From: Rhodovastum sp963714255
Lineage (GTDB): Bacteria > Pseudomonadota > Alphaproteobacteria > Acetobacterales > Acetobacteraceae
DNA length: 64,000 nt
NCBI GenBank assembly: GCA_963714255.1
Contig: CAVQNU010000034.1
Span: forward strand, 124,001 to 188,000
Reading direction: 5' to 3'
The position numbers and the translations under genes are program-made. How positions within the stretch are numbered: the first letter of the stretch is position 1; every line of letters begins with the position of its first letter. Below are positions 7,738 to 16,752 of this stretch, piece by piece. Under the pieces are notes generated by a model. That model saw nothing but the letters and a program-made list of their open reading frames with translations. It was not told where the DNA came from and did no database searches.

Positions 7738-8991
7738 ATGAGCGCCACCCGCATCGCGACCACGCGTTCGCAGGACCTGCAGCCGCTCGGCACCGCCGGG
7801 CAGACCGCCATGGAAGCGTGGAGCGCCCTGGTGTCGCTGCTGACCCGGGCGCTCTCGCCGGCGCACGCGCACCTGCTGGCCGAGCCGGTTGCCAACCCGG
7901 CGCGCGGCGAGGTCGACTGGTACGCCGAGGGCGAAAACGAGGCGGTGCCGCTGCCCACCCTGCCGGCCGCCGAGCAGGACCGGGTGCGCGCCGAACTGGA
8001 CCGGCTGACCGCCGATATTGCCGCACTGGCCGACCGGATGCGGGCCCGGCGCGACGAGGGCGAGCGCTTCCTCGCCGACATGCTGGGCTTCGCGCTGCAG
8101 GTGCCGGCGGATTCCTATGTCCGCGTGCGCGACGGCCGCCCGGTGCTGGTGGCCTGGGGCCATGCCCAGGCCGGCGCCGCCGCGCCGCGGGTTTACCTGA
8201 CCGGCGAGGCCAAGCGCGCCGCCGGGCCCATGACCATCCTGCCGCCGCCGCTTCTGCCGGCGCCGCCGGGGCTGGGCGGCGCCCGGCTCGCAGCCCTGGT
8301 GATCGCTATCCTGCTGGCGCTGCTGCTGCTGCTGGCGGCTTTGTTTGTGGCCCTGCGCGACCCGTTCGGCTGGTTCGCGGTGCAGGTCGATGCCTGCACG
8401 GTCGCGCCCGGCCAGCTTGAGCTGCAGGCGCAGTTGCGCGCCGCCGATGCCCGCGCGGCGACGCTGCGGGCCGATCTGGCCCGCCTGGCCGACGATGCCG
8501 GCCGGCGCCGCCTGCAATGTCCGCCGCTCCGCCCGCCGCCGCCGCCCCCGCCGCCGCCGAATGCGGACGAGCAGCGGGCGCATGAACGCGGGGCGCAGGC
8601 CGGCAAGCTGGAGATCATCCTCGCCTGGGACGACCGCAACGACCTCGATCTGAAGGTGATCTGCCCGAACGGCCGCGACTTCATCGGCTATGAATACGTT
8701 CCGCCAAACCCGGTCGACCATCCCCGGGCGTGCGGCGGGATGCGCAACGTCGACGCCAACGGCGACGTGAATACCTCGACGGCGACGCCGGTGGAAAACG
8801 TGTTCTTCGCCGATCCCGCCCCCGGCCGGTACCGCGTGACCGTGTTTACCTTCGCCATGCGGGTTGCGCAAACGTCGCATTTCCGCGTCACCGTCAAGCG
8901 CGAGGGCCAGCCCGACGAGGTGTTCACCGGCACTGCCGCGCTCACGCCGCGCACCAGGGAGGTCACCGTGGTCGAGGTGCCCGCGCCATGA
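7738..8991 (+). CDS. Membrane protein with shared N-terminal module and YfaP/DUF2135-like C-terminal domain
   Basis: Protein of 417 aa. Residues 1-150 resemble the N-terminus of the preceding protease (LAEPV, WYAEGEN, and GRPVLVAWGHA before the linker), so they are paralogous modules. One strong transmembrane helix lies at about 180-205 (LAALVIAILLALLLLLAALF), followed by a short coiled coil and a polyproline run. The C-terminal 150 residues have LAWDDRNDLDLKVICPNG, a conserved LDVDANG-like NVDANGDVN and VENVFFADPAPGRYRVTV. This is the beta-sandwich pattern of DUF2135/YfaP, here predicted to be periplasmic. Its stop overlaps the next start as ATGA, indicating coupling. Enzymatic activity is not evident; a binding or assembly role is likely. 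Confidence 0.75.
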   Translation: MSATRIATTRSQDLQPLGTAGQTAMEAWSALVSLLTRALSPAHAHLLAEPVANPARGEVDWYAEGENEAVPLPTLPAAEQDRVRAELDRLTADIAALADRMRARRDEGERFLADMLGFALQVPADSYVRVRDGRPVLVAWGHAQAGAAAPRVYLTGEAKRAAGPMTILPPPLLPAPPGLGGARLAALVIAILLALLLLLAALFVALRDPFGWFAVQVDACTVAPGQLELQAQLRAADARAATLRADLARLADDAGRRRLQCPPLRPPPPPPPPPNADEQRAHERGAQAGKLEIILAWDDRNDLDLKVICPNGRDFIGYEYVPPNPVDHPRACGGMRNVDANGDVNTSTATPVENVFFADPAPGRYRVTVFTFAMRVAQTSHFRVTVKREGQPDEVFTGTAALTPRTREVTVVEVPAP

Positions 8992-10157
8992 GCGCCAGCC
9001 CGATGCTCGACCTTATCGCGGCGCGCGACGGCGCCATCCGCCCGAAGCTGCCGGAGGCGCGCAGCCTGGTCGCCTGGCACGCGGCCCTGACCGCGGAAAT
9101 CGCCGCGCACCTGACGCCCGCCCACGCGGCGCTGCTGGCCCTGCCCGCGCGCACCCCGACGGGCTGGGCCTGGCGGGCGGCGGGCGAGGATCAGCGCGGC
9201 TTCACCGACCTGGCGGCGGCCGACCGGCGGGCGCTGACCACGGCGATCGGCGTGATCCTGTCCGACATTCGCCGCCTGGGCGAGAGCGGGCGCGCGCCCG
9301 CTGTCGCCGCCTGCTGGCCGGCGCTGGCCGAGGTGCCGGACTGGAAATACGTGTTCGCCGTGGACGGGCGGCCGGTGCTGGCGGGCTGGGGGCACGGCAG
9401 CACCGACGGCAGCGCCGGTCTGCTGGCGCGCTTCGACGACGGCGTGCGCTGGCGGCCGCCACCCAGCGTGCCCTGGCCGGTCTATGCGGCAGCGCTGGGT
9501 GTGGTGGCGCTGCTGGCGCTGGCCGCCGGGTTGTTGCTGCCGGTGCTGGGCGGGGCGCTGCTGGCGCCGCCGCAGGCCTGCATGGCGGCGCCCGGCCAAC
9601 GCGACCTGCTTGCCGAACAGAACCGTGCCGCCACGCGCGGCGACGAACTGAAGCAATTGCTGGCGGTGCTGGCCGAGGAGATCGGCCGGCGCCAGTTGCA
9701 ATGCCCGATCCGCAGCGCGCCCCCGCCCCCCCTGCCGGCCCCGCGGCCACAGCCGCAGCCGCATGCCGATCTGCCGCAGGACCGCTGGGACCAGCATGAC
9801 CTCGCCATGCTGGAAGGCTGCTGGCGCAGCACCACGCCGATGAGCACGCAAGAAGAGGCCACCGGCCGTGTCAGGCAGGTGACGCGGTGGCGCCTGTGCT
9901 TCGACCGCGCCGGTCATGGCCGGCAGTCTATCAGTTGGTCCGACAGCCGCAGCTGCCAGGGCTCCATGCGCGCGGCGTTTGCGGACAACTCCAAGCTGAA
10001 ATTGACGGACACCGAGCGATGCAACGGCACAGGGGTTGTATTGCGGATGGGCCGGTTCGAATGCGAGCGGATCAGTGACAATGAAGCCAACTGCACCCGC
10101 ACCGATGTCGAAGGGCCGGCAGCCGGAGGTCAACAATACGGCCGTTTCATGCGATGA
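8988..10157 (+). CDS. Membrane protein with the shared N-terminal module, third paralogue
   Basis: Protein of 389 aa. The first 160 residues follow the scheme of the two preceding proteins: an alpha-helical domain with LTPAHAALLALP, then WAWRAAGED and GRPVLAGWGHG just before a linker. One transmembrane helix lies at about 165-190 (VYAAALGVVALLALAAGLLL). A short coiled coil and Pro-rich spacer lead to a C-terminal domain of about 120 residues beginning MLEGCWRSTTPM. That domain has several Cys (RSCQGSM, TERCNGTG, NCTRTDVEG) and alternating beta-strand character, suggesting a small disulphide-bonded periplasmic domain. I do not know its family. Coupled to the previous gene by an ATGA overlap; 36 bp separate it from srfB. 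Confidence 0.7.
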   Translation: MSASPMLDLIAARDGAIRPKLPEARSLVAWHAALTAEIAAHLTPAHAALLALPARTPTGWAWRAAGEDQRGFTDLAAADRRALTTAIGVILSDIRRLGESGRAPAVAACWPALAEVPDWKYVFAVDGRPVLAGWGHGSTDGSAGLLARFDDGVRWRPPPSVPWPVYAAALGVVALLALAAGLLLPVLGGALLAPPQACMAAPGQRDLLAEQNRAATRGDELKQLLAVLAEEIGRRQLQCPIRSAPPPPLPAPRPQPQPHADLPQDRWDQHDLAMLEGCWRSTTPMSTQEEATGRVRQVTRWRLCFDRAGHGRQSISWSDSRSCQGSMRAAFADNSKLKLTDTERCNGTGVVLRMGRFECERISDNEANCTRTDVEGPAAGGQQYGRFMR

Positions 10158-10193
10158 TGCGGCCCGCCCCCGCGATGCTCCCAAGGCCCTGAC

Positions 10194-13103
10194 ATGACCC
10201 AACTGATCACCCTGATCCCGAACAGCGGCGTGCAGTTCTGGGACATCGACCTGGACATGGAACGCCTGCCGCGGCTGACCCGGTCGTTCTGGGAGGAGCC
10301 GGTCGGCGAAACCCAAGGCAGCACCGGCACCGTGGTGCTGCGCGAACTGGTTGCCGACGAAACCGGCACGCTGAGCGTCAAGACCACCGGCGCCGTGCCG
10401 GACCCCGACCAGGGCTATACGATCGGGCGCAACCAGGCACTGGAGATGCACCTGAACAAATGGGTGCCGCTGCCCTATTTCCTCGCCCATCCGCCGGACC
10501 AGACCGGCCGGCGCAGCTTCGACCGCGGCCCGACCAACTGGGCGCGCGCGCGCCTGAGCGATCATCCCGCGCCGCGCCCCGGCGTCACCCACCGGCTCAC
10601 CGTGGCCTTCGACACGGCACTGCTGCCGCGCATCGCCGACCGGCAATATGCCGCCCTCAGCCCGGAAAACAGCCGGCTGCAGCAGGAGCTGGTGTTCGTC
10701 GCCGATCCCGACGACATCAGCTGGTTCATCGACGAGGCCTGGATCGGCGCCTGGCTGCGCGAAATGCTGGTGGAGCTGCGCACCCAGCAGCGGGGCGGCA
10801 AGCCGCTGAAACCCAGCGACCTGCCGCATGCCTGCGACCATTTTGCCCGCTACATGGTGTTCCTGGCGCTGCTGGATGCCGCCGACACGCTGCCGCGGGT
10901 GCGGCTGCTCGACGTTGTGTCGGACAATCTCGGCTACAAACCGGTGGCGGTCGATCTGGTGCTCGACATCGGCAATGCACGCACCTGCGGCATCCTGATC
11001 GAGGAGCACCCGGACGAGGGCCAGAACCTGGCCGACAGCTACCCGCTGGCGCTGCGCGACCTGTCGCGGCCCGAGCTGGTGCACACGCGCCCGTTCGAAA
11101 GCCGCGTCGAGTTCGCCCGCGCCAGTTTCGGCCGCGACGCGGTCGCGCGCCGGGCCGGCCGGGCGGCGTCGTTCACCTGGCCGAGCCCGGTGCGCGTCGG
11201 GCCGGAGGCGGTGCGGCTGGCCGGCGCGCGGCTGGGCAATGAAGGCGCCACCGGCCTGTCCTCGCCCAAGCGCTATTTGTGGGATGACCGGCCGAGCACC
11301 CAGGGCTGGCGCTTCAATGGCCGCGCCCCTGACGGGGTCACCACCGAGCCGCCGGTGTCCGGCGGCTTCATGGCCCTGGTGGCCGAAGACGGGCGGGTGC
11401 TGCGCCGCAACGGACCGGGCCAGCCGGCGATGCGGGCGCGGTTTTCGCGCAGTTCCCTGTTCACCTTCCTGCTGGCGGAAATTCTGTTGCAGGCCCTGGC
11501 GCAGATCAACTCGCCCGGCAACCGGCTGCAGCGGCGCGACGCCGACAAGCCGCGGCGGCTGCGCTCGGTGCTGATCACGCTGCCGCCGGGCATGCCGGTG
11601 GCCGAGCAGAAAATCCTGCGCGCCCGCGCCGAGGCGGCGATGCAACTGGCCTGGGCGATGCTGGGCTGGAGCAATCTGACGCCGCCGACGGTGAAGGCCG
11701 ATCTCGACGAAGCGACGGCAACCCAGATCGTCTGGCTGCACAACGAAGTGACGGAACGCCTGCAGGGCGATGCCGGCGCGCTGCTGGACATGGTGGGACG
11801 GGTGCGGCCGGAAGTCGGCCCGGCGCCGTGCCTGCGGCTGGCCAGCATCGATGTGGGCGGCGGCACCACCGACCTGATGGTGACCACCTACACCGTCACC
11901 GGCGAGGCCATCGTGCCGCGGCAGGACTTCCGCGAGAGCTTCAAGATCGCCGGCGACGACGTGCTGGAGCGGGTGATCACCGCGCTGGTGCTGCCGCAGG
12001 TGGCCGCCGCCCTGACCGAGGCGGGCGTCGCCGACGCCAAGGCGCTGCTGACGCGCGCTCTCGGCCAGGACCAGGGTGGGCAGAACGAGCAGGAACGGCA
12101 TTTGCGCCGGCTGTTCGTGTCGATGGTGCTGGAACCGGCCGGCCTCGCCGTGCTGCGGGCCTATGAACAGATCGAGGGGCGGCAATCCGGCGAGGTGCTG
12201 CGCGCCAGCATCGGCGACATCCTCGGCGCCGACCTCGCCGGGGCGGCGCGCGCGCTGCGCTACCTGGAAGCCGCGGCGGAGAACGCCGGGGCGCGCGGAT
12301 TCCGCATGCAGGACGTGGTGCTGGCGGCGGATACGCGGCGGATCGAGCCGGTCATCATCTCCGTGCTCGGGCCTATGCTCGCCGATCTGTGCGAAGTCGT
12401 GTGGTGCTATGACTGCGACGTGCTGCTGCTGTCGGGCCGGCCGTCGCGGCTGCGCGCGGTGACCGACATCGTGCTGGCGAAAACGCCGGTGCCGCCGCAC
12501 CGGATCATCGGCATGCACCGCTACCGGGTGGGCGACAAATATCCCTTCCGCGACGCCGCCAACCGGATCGACGATCCCAAGACCACGGCGGCGGTCGGCG
12601 CCGCGCTGAGCGTGCTGGCGGAGGGACGGCTGCGTAACTTCACCCTGCGCACGCGCGCGCTGGCCATGCGCTCGACCGCGCGCATCATCGGGCGGATGGA
12701 CAATAACGGGCAAATTCGCGCCGCGAATGAGTTGCTCACCAATCTCGACCTGGATGGGCCGCCGGCCCAGGACGTGACCTTCACCGTGCAGTTCCAGAAC
12801 ACCACCCAGATCGGCTTCCGCCAGTTGCCGATTGAGCGCTGGGCGGCGACGCCGCTCTATTTGATGGAGTTCACCAATCCCGAGAACGCGCAAAGCTTTG
12901 ACCTGCCGTTGCGGGTAACGGTACGCCGCCAGGAGGGCGATAGCGAGAACGAGGACCCCGCCTTGCGCGAAACCTTCCGGGTGGAGGAGATCGAGGACGC
13001 CAGCGGCGACCGCCAGCCCGAACGGGTGGTACGGCTGCGGCTGCAGACGATCGACGACCAGGACGGCTACTGGCGCGACACCGGGCGCCTGTCGGTATCC
13101 TGA
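10194..13103 (+). CDS. srfB: SrfB-family actin-like ATPase
   Basis: Protein of 969 aa matching the virulence factor SrfB family (PF07520 by my recognition, not by a search). No signal or membrane segment, so cytoplasmic. It carries both phosphate-binding motifs of the actin/Hsp70/MreB fold: LVLDIGNARTCGILIEE with DIGN at residues 258-261, and SIDVGGGTTDLMVTTY with DVGGGTTD at 553-560. That arrangement predicts ATP binding by an actin-like core with a long N-terminal extension. The C-terminal third (QDVVLAADTRRIEPVIISVL, LLLSGRPSRLRAV) is also typical of the family. The biochemical role of SrfB is not established. It is followed after 17 bp by srfC, its usual partner. Confidence 0.9.
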   Translation: MTQLITLIPNSGVQFWDIDLDMERLPRLTRSFWEEPVGETQGSTGTVVLRELVADETGTLSVKTTGAVPDPDQGYTIGRNQALEMHLNKWVPLPYFLAHPPDQTGRRSFDRGPTNWARARLSDHPAPRPGVTHRLTVAFDTALLPRIADRQYAALSPENSRLQQELVFVADPDDISWFIDEAWIGAWLREMLVELRTQQRGGKPLKPSDLPHACDHFARYMVFLALLDAADTLPRVRLLDVVSDNLGYKPVAVDLVLDIGNARTCGILIEEHPDEGQNLADSYPLALRDLSRPELVHTRPFESRVEFARASFGRDAVARRAGRAASFTWPSPVRVGPEAVRLAGARLGNEGATGLSSPKRYLWDDRPSTQGWRFNGRAPDGVTTEPPVSGGFMALVAEDGRVLRRNGPGQPAMRARFSRSSLFTFLLAEILLQALAQINSPGNRLQRRDADKPRRLRSVLITLPPGMPVAEQKILRARAEAAMQLAWAMLGWSNLTPPTVKADLDEATATQIVWLHNEVTERLQGDAGALLDMVGRVRPEVGPAPCLRLASIDVGGGTTDLMVTTYTVTGEAIVPRQDFRESFKIAGDDVLERVITALVLPQVAAALTEAGVADAKALLTRALGQDQGGQNEQERHLRRLFVSMVLEPAGLAVLRAYEQIEGRQSGEVLRASIGDILGADLAGAARALRYLEAAAENAGARGFRMQDVVLAADTRRIEPVIISVLGPMLADLCEVVWCYDCDVLLLSGRPSRLRAVTDIVLAKTPVPPHRIIGMHRYRVGDKYPFRDAANRIDDPKTTAAVGAALSVLAEGRLRNFTLRTRALAMRSTARIIGRMDNNGQIRAANELLTNLDLDGPPAQDVTFTVQFQNTTQIGFRQLPIERWAATPLYLMEFTNPENAQSFDLPLRVTVRRQEGDSENEDPALRETFRVEEIEDASGDRQPERVVRLRLQTIDDQDGYWRDTGRLSVS

Positions 13104-13120
13104 GGCTGGAGGGGCACGGA

Positions 13121-15727
13121 ATGGACGCACTCAATCCGGCGGTGGCGGCCCGGGCGGGCGAGGTCGCCGAGGCGGCAAATGAAGGATCGGCCTGGCTGGC
13201 GGCGAACGGGGAAGCGCTCAGCCTCGACCGGGCCACCGCTGCGCACGCCTTCCGCCGCTTCGCCCGGCGCGCCCAGCGGCTGCGGGTGGCGGCCGGGCGG
13301 CCGCCTTGCGTGGCGGTGTTCGGCGCCTCGCAGGCCGGCAAGTCGTATCTGGTGTCCAGCATCGCCACCTCGGGCGGCAAGCCGTTGATGGCCACCTATG
13401 GCGATCAGCGCCTGAACTTCCTGCGCGATCTCAATCCGCAGGGCGAGAAAGAGGCGACCGGCCTGGTGTCGCGCTTCACCGTGCGGCCGGTGGCAGCCCC
13501 CGCAGGCGCGCCGGTGCCGCTGCGGCTGCTGTCGCAGACCGATGTGGTGAAGATCCTCGCCAACGCCTTCATGGAGGATTTCAAGCTCGACAATTTGCAA
13601 CTGCCGGACGGGCAGGCCATTGCCCGGCTGTTCGACGGGCTGGCCAAGGAGGCCGGCCCCGCGCCGCAGGGCGGCATGACGATCGACCATATCGAGGAGC
13701 TGCGGGAATATTTCGATCTGCATTTCCGCACCCATCCGGTGATTAACGAACTCGGCTCGGCCTACTGGGCGCGCGCCGCCGACATCATTCCGCGCCTGCC
13801 GCCGTCACGCCGGGCCGAGGCTTATGCGCCGCTGTGGAGCGGCACCGCCGCCTTCACCCGGGTGGCGTCCGAGCTGATCGGCGCCCTGGAAAGCCTGGGC
13901 TTTCCCGACATCGCCTTCTGCGGCCTGGACGCGCTGATGCCGCGCGAGCAGGGCGTGCTGAACGCCAACACCGTCTTCGCCATCGGCGAAAGCAGCCGCG
14001 GCGCGGTGCGGGTGGTGTCCGCGACCGGGGCGTCCGCGTCGCTCGACCGCGCCCTGCTGGCCGCGCTGATCGCCGAAATCACCGTGCAGATGGAGCAGCA
14101 GCCCTGGGACTTCTTCGAGCATACCGACCTGCTCGACTTCCCCGGCGCGCGCTCGCGCGAGGTGATCCGCTCGGTCGATGCGTTCCTCGGCGAGCCCGGC
14201 CGGCTCGGCCGGGTGTTCCTGCGCGGCAAGGTCGCCTACCTGTTCCAGCGCTACAACGCCGAGCAGGAAATCGCCGCCATGCTGCTGTGTGTCGGCCCGT
14301 CCAACCAGGACGTGCAGACGCTGCCGGAAATGATCTCCGCCTGGATCGACCAGACCATCGGTGCCACCCCGGCGGCGCGCGCACAGCAGCGCAACGCGCT
14401 GTTCCTGGTGCTGACCAAGTTCGACATGGAGTTCATCGAAAAGGAAGGCGAGGACATCGCCTCCGGCCAGCGCTGGACCACGCGGCTGCAGGCAAGTCTG
14501 CTCGACTTCTTCGCCAAGGCATATGACTGGCCGCGCAACTGGGCGAACGGGCGGGCGTTCGACAATTGCTACTGGCTGCGCAGCACCGCGGTGCGGTTCA
14601 ACGCCGTGTACGATTACGCCGACAGCGAGGGCGGCGGGCGGGTGGAAACGCTGGCGCCGCGGGCCAAGGCGTTCCTGGAGCCACGGCTGGCCGCCTATCT
14701 GCAAAACGACAGCATCCGCGCCCATTTCGCCGACCCACGGCGCGCCTGGGAAGAAGGCCTGCGCGAGAACGACGGCGGCATCGGCTATCTCGCGGGGCAA
14801 CTGCGCCCGGTCTGCGATCCGGCGCTGAAGGCCGAGCAGATCACCGGCCGGCTGGCGGAACTGGCCGGCGACATCCTCAAGCAGTTGCGGCCGCATTTCC
14901 ACACCGGCGACCTGGCGGCCGAGCTGGAGCGCGCCCAGGAAGCCGCGGACGATCTGGTCGACGCGCTGGTGGCGTGCGCCCAGGCGCAGATGTTCGGGCC
15001 GCTGCTGCGCGCTTTGCAGGTGACGCAAGACCAGGTGACCTCGGTCTACTGGCGCATGGAGTCCGAGCCGGACGACACGCCGGTGCCGATCGGCACCCTG
15101 GCCGGGCCCGGCGGTTACGACAACGTCCCGCGCCGGCGGCAAAAGCCGGCGCCGGCCGCTGCGGCGCCGCCGGCGCGGCATCGCTTCGACCGGCTGGCCG
15201 ATCTGGCGATCGGCGACTGGACCCAGAGCATGCAGTCCTTCGCCGAAGGTCATGACGTGGAGCACGCCTTCCGGGTGCCGCGCGAGCAGGCGCTGGTGCT
15301 GGTGGGCGAGATCGCGCGCGCGGCGCGGCGGCTCGATTTGCGCGGGACGATCGCGCAGGGGCTGCATGCGCGCGCCAGCTTTCAGCACCGCAGCGCCGCG
15401 GCGGCGCAAAAGCCGGTCATCGTTATCGAGCAGGCGATCAACAATTTCGTTCACATGCTCGGATACGACCGGCTTGCGCCGGACAAGCGGCCGAAGACAT
15501 CGAACGCCAGCCGCAGCATCTTCGCCCCGCGCCCGCCCGTGTCGGGCCTGCCGGCGCTGGGCCCTCAGCCGGCCCCCTACGATCGCACCTTCCACGTGGA
15601 CTGGATGACCGCGATCGCCTGCACCATGGAAGACAACGTGCAGGACCCGGGCTCGGGCAAGATCGACATCGCCCAGAACGCGGCGCTGGGGAAGATATTG
15701 CAACGGCTGGAGGGTGTGGCGGCATGA
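13121..15727 (+). CDS. srfC: SrfC-family large GTPase
   Basis: Protein of 868 aa with a GGAGG ribosome site. It belongs to the SrfC/'putative virulence factor' family (PF10139 by recognition). GTPase motifs can be read directly: G1 GASQAGKS at 68-75, G3 DLLDFPG at 336-342 and G4 LTKFD at 431-435, with a helical C-terminal half. That layout is reminiscent of dynamin-like GTPases, although the 260-residue insertion between G1 and G3 is long. A Lys/Pro/Ala-rich linker lies near residue 680. No signal or membrane helix, so cytoplasmic or peripheral. It partners the actin-like SrfB; its stop overlaps the next start. GTPase fold is strongly supported; membrane remodelling is only an inference. Confidence 0.88.
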   Translation: MDALNPAVAARAGEVAEAANEGSAWLAANGEALSLDRATAAHAFRRFARRAQRLRVAAGRPPCVAVFGASQAGKSYLVSSIATSGGKPLMATYGDQRLNFLRDLNPQGEKEATGLVSRFTVRPVAAPAGAPVPLRLLSQTDVVKILANAFMEDFKLDNLQLPDGQAIARLFDGLAKEAGPAPQGGMTIDHIEELREYFDLHFRTHPVINELGSAYWARAADIIPRLPPSRRAEAYAPLWSGTAAFTRVASELIGALESLGFPDIAFCGLDALMPREQGVLNANTVFAIGESSRGAVRVVSATGASASLDRALLAALIAEITVQMEQQPWDFFEHTDLLDFPGARSREVIRSVDAFLGEPGRLGRVFLRGKVAYLFQRYNAEQEIAAMLLCVGPSNQDVQTLPEMISAWIDQTIGATPAARAQQRNALFLVLTKFDMEFIEKEGEDIASGQRWTTRLQASLLDFFAKAYDWPRNWANGRAFDNCYWLRSTAVRFNAVYDYADSEGGGRVETLAPRAKAFLEPRLAAYLQNDSIRAHFADPRRAWEEGLRENDGGIGYLAGQLRPVCDPALKAEQITGRLAELAGDILKQLRPHFHTGDLAAELERAQEAADDLVDALVACAQAQMFGPLLRALQVTQDQVTSVYWRMESEPDDTPVPIGTLAGPGGYDNVPRRRQKPAPAAAAPPARHRFDRLADLAIGDWTQSMQSFAEGHDVEHAFRVPREQALVLVGEIARAARRLDLRGTIAQGLHARASFQHRSAAAAQKPVIVIEQAINNFVHMLGYDRLAPDKRPKTSNASRSIFAPRPPVSGLPALGPQPAPYDRTFHVDWMTAIACTMEDNVQDPGSGKIDIAQNAALGKILQRLEGVAA

Positions 15728-16752
15728 GCGGTGTGACGGTCCAGGAGGATCTCACCGGTCCGCCCGGCCATGCGCTGATCCGGGTGCGCGGGGGCGCGCG
15801 GGCCCAGGGCAGTCCGGGGTTCCGGCTGCACCGGCAGGCGGAATGGGGCGCGTCGGTGCTGGGACCGGCCGGCTGGCAGGTCCCCGAGGCGCTGCTCACC
15901 CCGCGGCGCGTCAGCGTCGAGGGCAACGACCTGGTGCTCGGCGTGGGCCCCGAGGTCTGCCGGCACCTCGAAGGCGGCACCTACCAGTTCACCGTGCCGG
16001 CGGCCGACGTGGACGTGACGGTGTTCTGGCCGGAAATCGCCACGCCGGACGCGTTCGAGCCACCGGCCAGGGAGCCGCCGCCCAAATCCACGCCAATCGA
16101 AGACCAGACCGTCATCCTGCCGGCGATCAAGGAACCACCGGTCACGCCACCGCAGGTCAAGGAGCCGGCGAAGCCCGATCCCAAACAGGGGGGCGAGAAG
16201 AAAAAGGCGAAACTGCCGGCCTGGGTCTGGGTGGCGGCCTTGCTGGCGCTGATCGCCATTGCCGGCGGCACCCTGAAACTGCTGCAGCTCTACCCGTTCG
16301 AACCGGCGCAGCAGGACCAGACGGGGCAACAGGACCAGCCGCTCCATGCGGTTCAGCCGCCGCAGCCGACACCGCCGCCAGCGGACCAGTTGGACAGTCT
16401 GTCGGTGCGCGACCTGATCGCGCGCAACAAACCCGATGAAATGTTCGCCCAGGCGCAGCGCCGGCTGGCGGCCAAGCCGGGTGACGCGCTGCTGCTGCTG
16501 GAGGCGGCGGGCGAAGACCGCCATTACGGCCCGGCGCTGGCCATGCTGGCACGGCTCAACGATCCCAACCTGCCGCGGCAGGGCGGCATCCCCGAGAGCG
16601 CGCGCCAGGCGGCACGCTATTACCGGGAAGCCGCCCTGGCGGGCGAGACCGGGGTTGCCGCCGACCGCGAGGCGCTGCGCGCGCTACTGCTGCGCCGCAA
16701 GCAGGGCGGCGATTTCGGCGCCGGGCTTGTCCTGCAGGATTTCTGGCCATGA
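15724..16752 (+). CDS. Single-pass membrane protein of the srf operon
   Basis: Protein of 342 aa. Residues 1-105 look like a beta-rich soluble domain (GHALIRVRGGARAQGSPGFR, GGTYQFTVPAADVDVTVFW). A charged Pro/Lys/Glu linker follows, then one transmembrane helix at about 165-185 (WVWVAALLALIAIAGGTLKL). The C-terminal 120 residues are alpha-helical with RDLIARNKPDEMFAQAQRRL and YYREAALAGETGVAADREAL, resembling a short Sel1/TPR-like repeat. I do not recognise a named family, and it is not similar to the three N-module proteins earlier in the operon. Both ends overlap neighbours by 4 bp, so it is an integral part of the operon. An adaptor linking SrfC to the membrane is a plausible role. Confidence 0.7.
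   Translation: MSGVTVQEDLTGPPGHALIRVRGGARAQGSPGFRLHRQAEWGASVLGPAGWQVPEALLTPRRVSVEGNDLVLGVGPEVCRHLEGGTYQFTVPAADVDVTVFWPEIATPDAFEPPAREPPPKSTPIEDQTVILPAIKEPPVTPPQVKEPAKPDPKQGGEKKKAKLPAWVWVAALLALIAIAGGTLKLLQLYPFEPAQQDQTGQQDQPLHAVQPPQPTPPPADQLDSLSVRDLIARNKPDEMFAQAQRRLAAKPGDALLLLEAAGEDRHYGPALAMLARLNDPNLPRQGGIPESARQAARYYREAALAGETGVAADREALRALLLRRKQGGDFGAGLVLQDFWP

Noticed and set aside
8688..13130. Very long open frame (1480 codons) on the minus strand, antisense to three genes including srfB.
   Set aside because: The product is Arg/His/Gln/Gly-rich without any recognisable domain, and it follows from the strong third-position GC of the sense genes. The plus-strand genes have clear families.
13805..15703. 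632-codon open frame antisense to srfC.
   Set aside because: Same cause as above; composition is of a shadow frame and srfC carries readable GTPase motifs.
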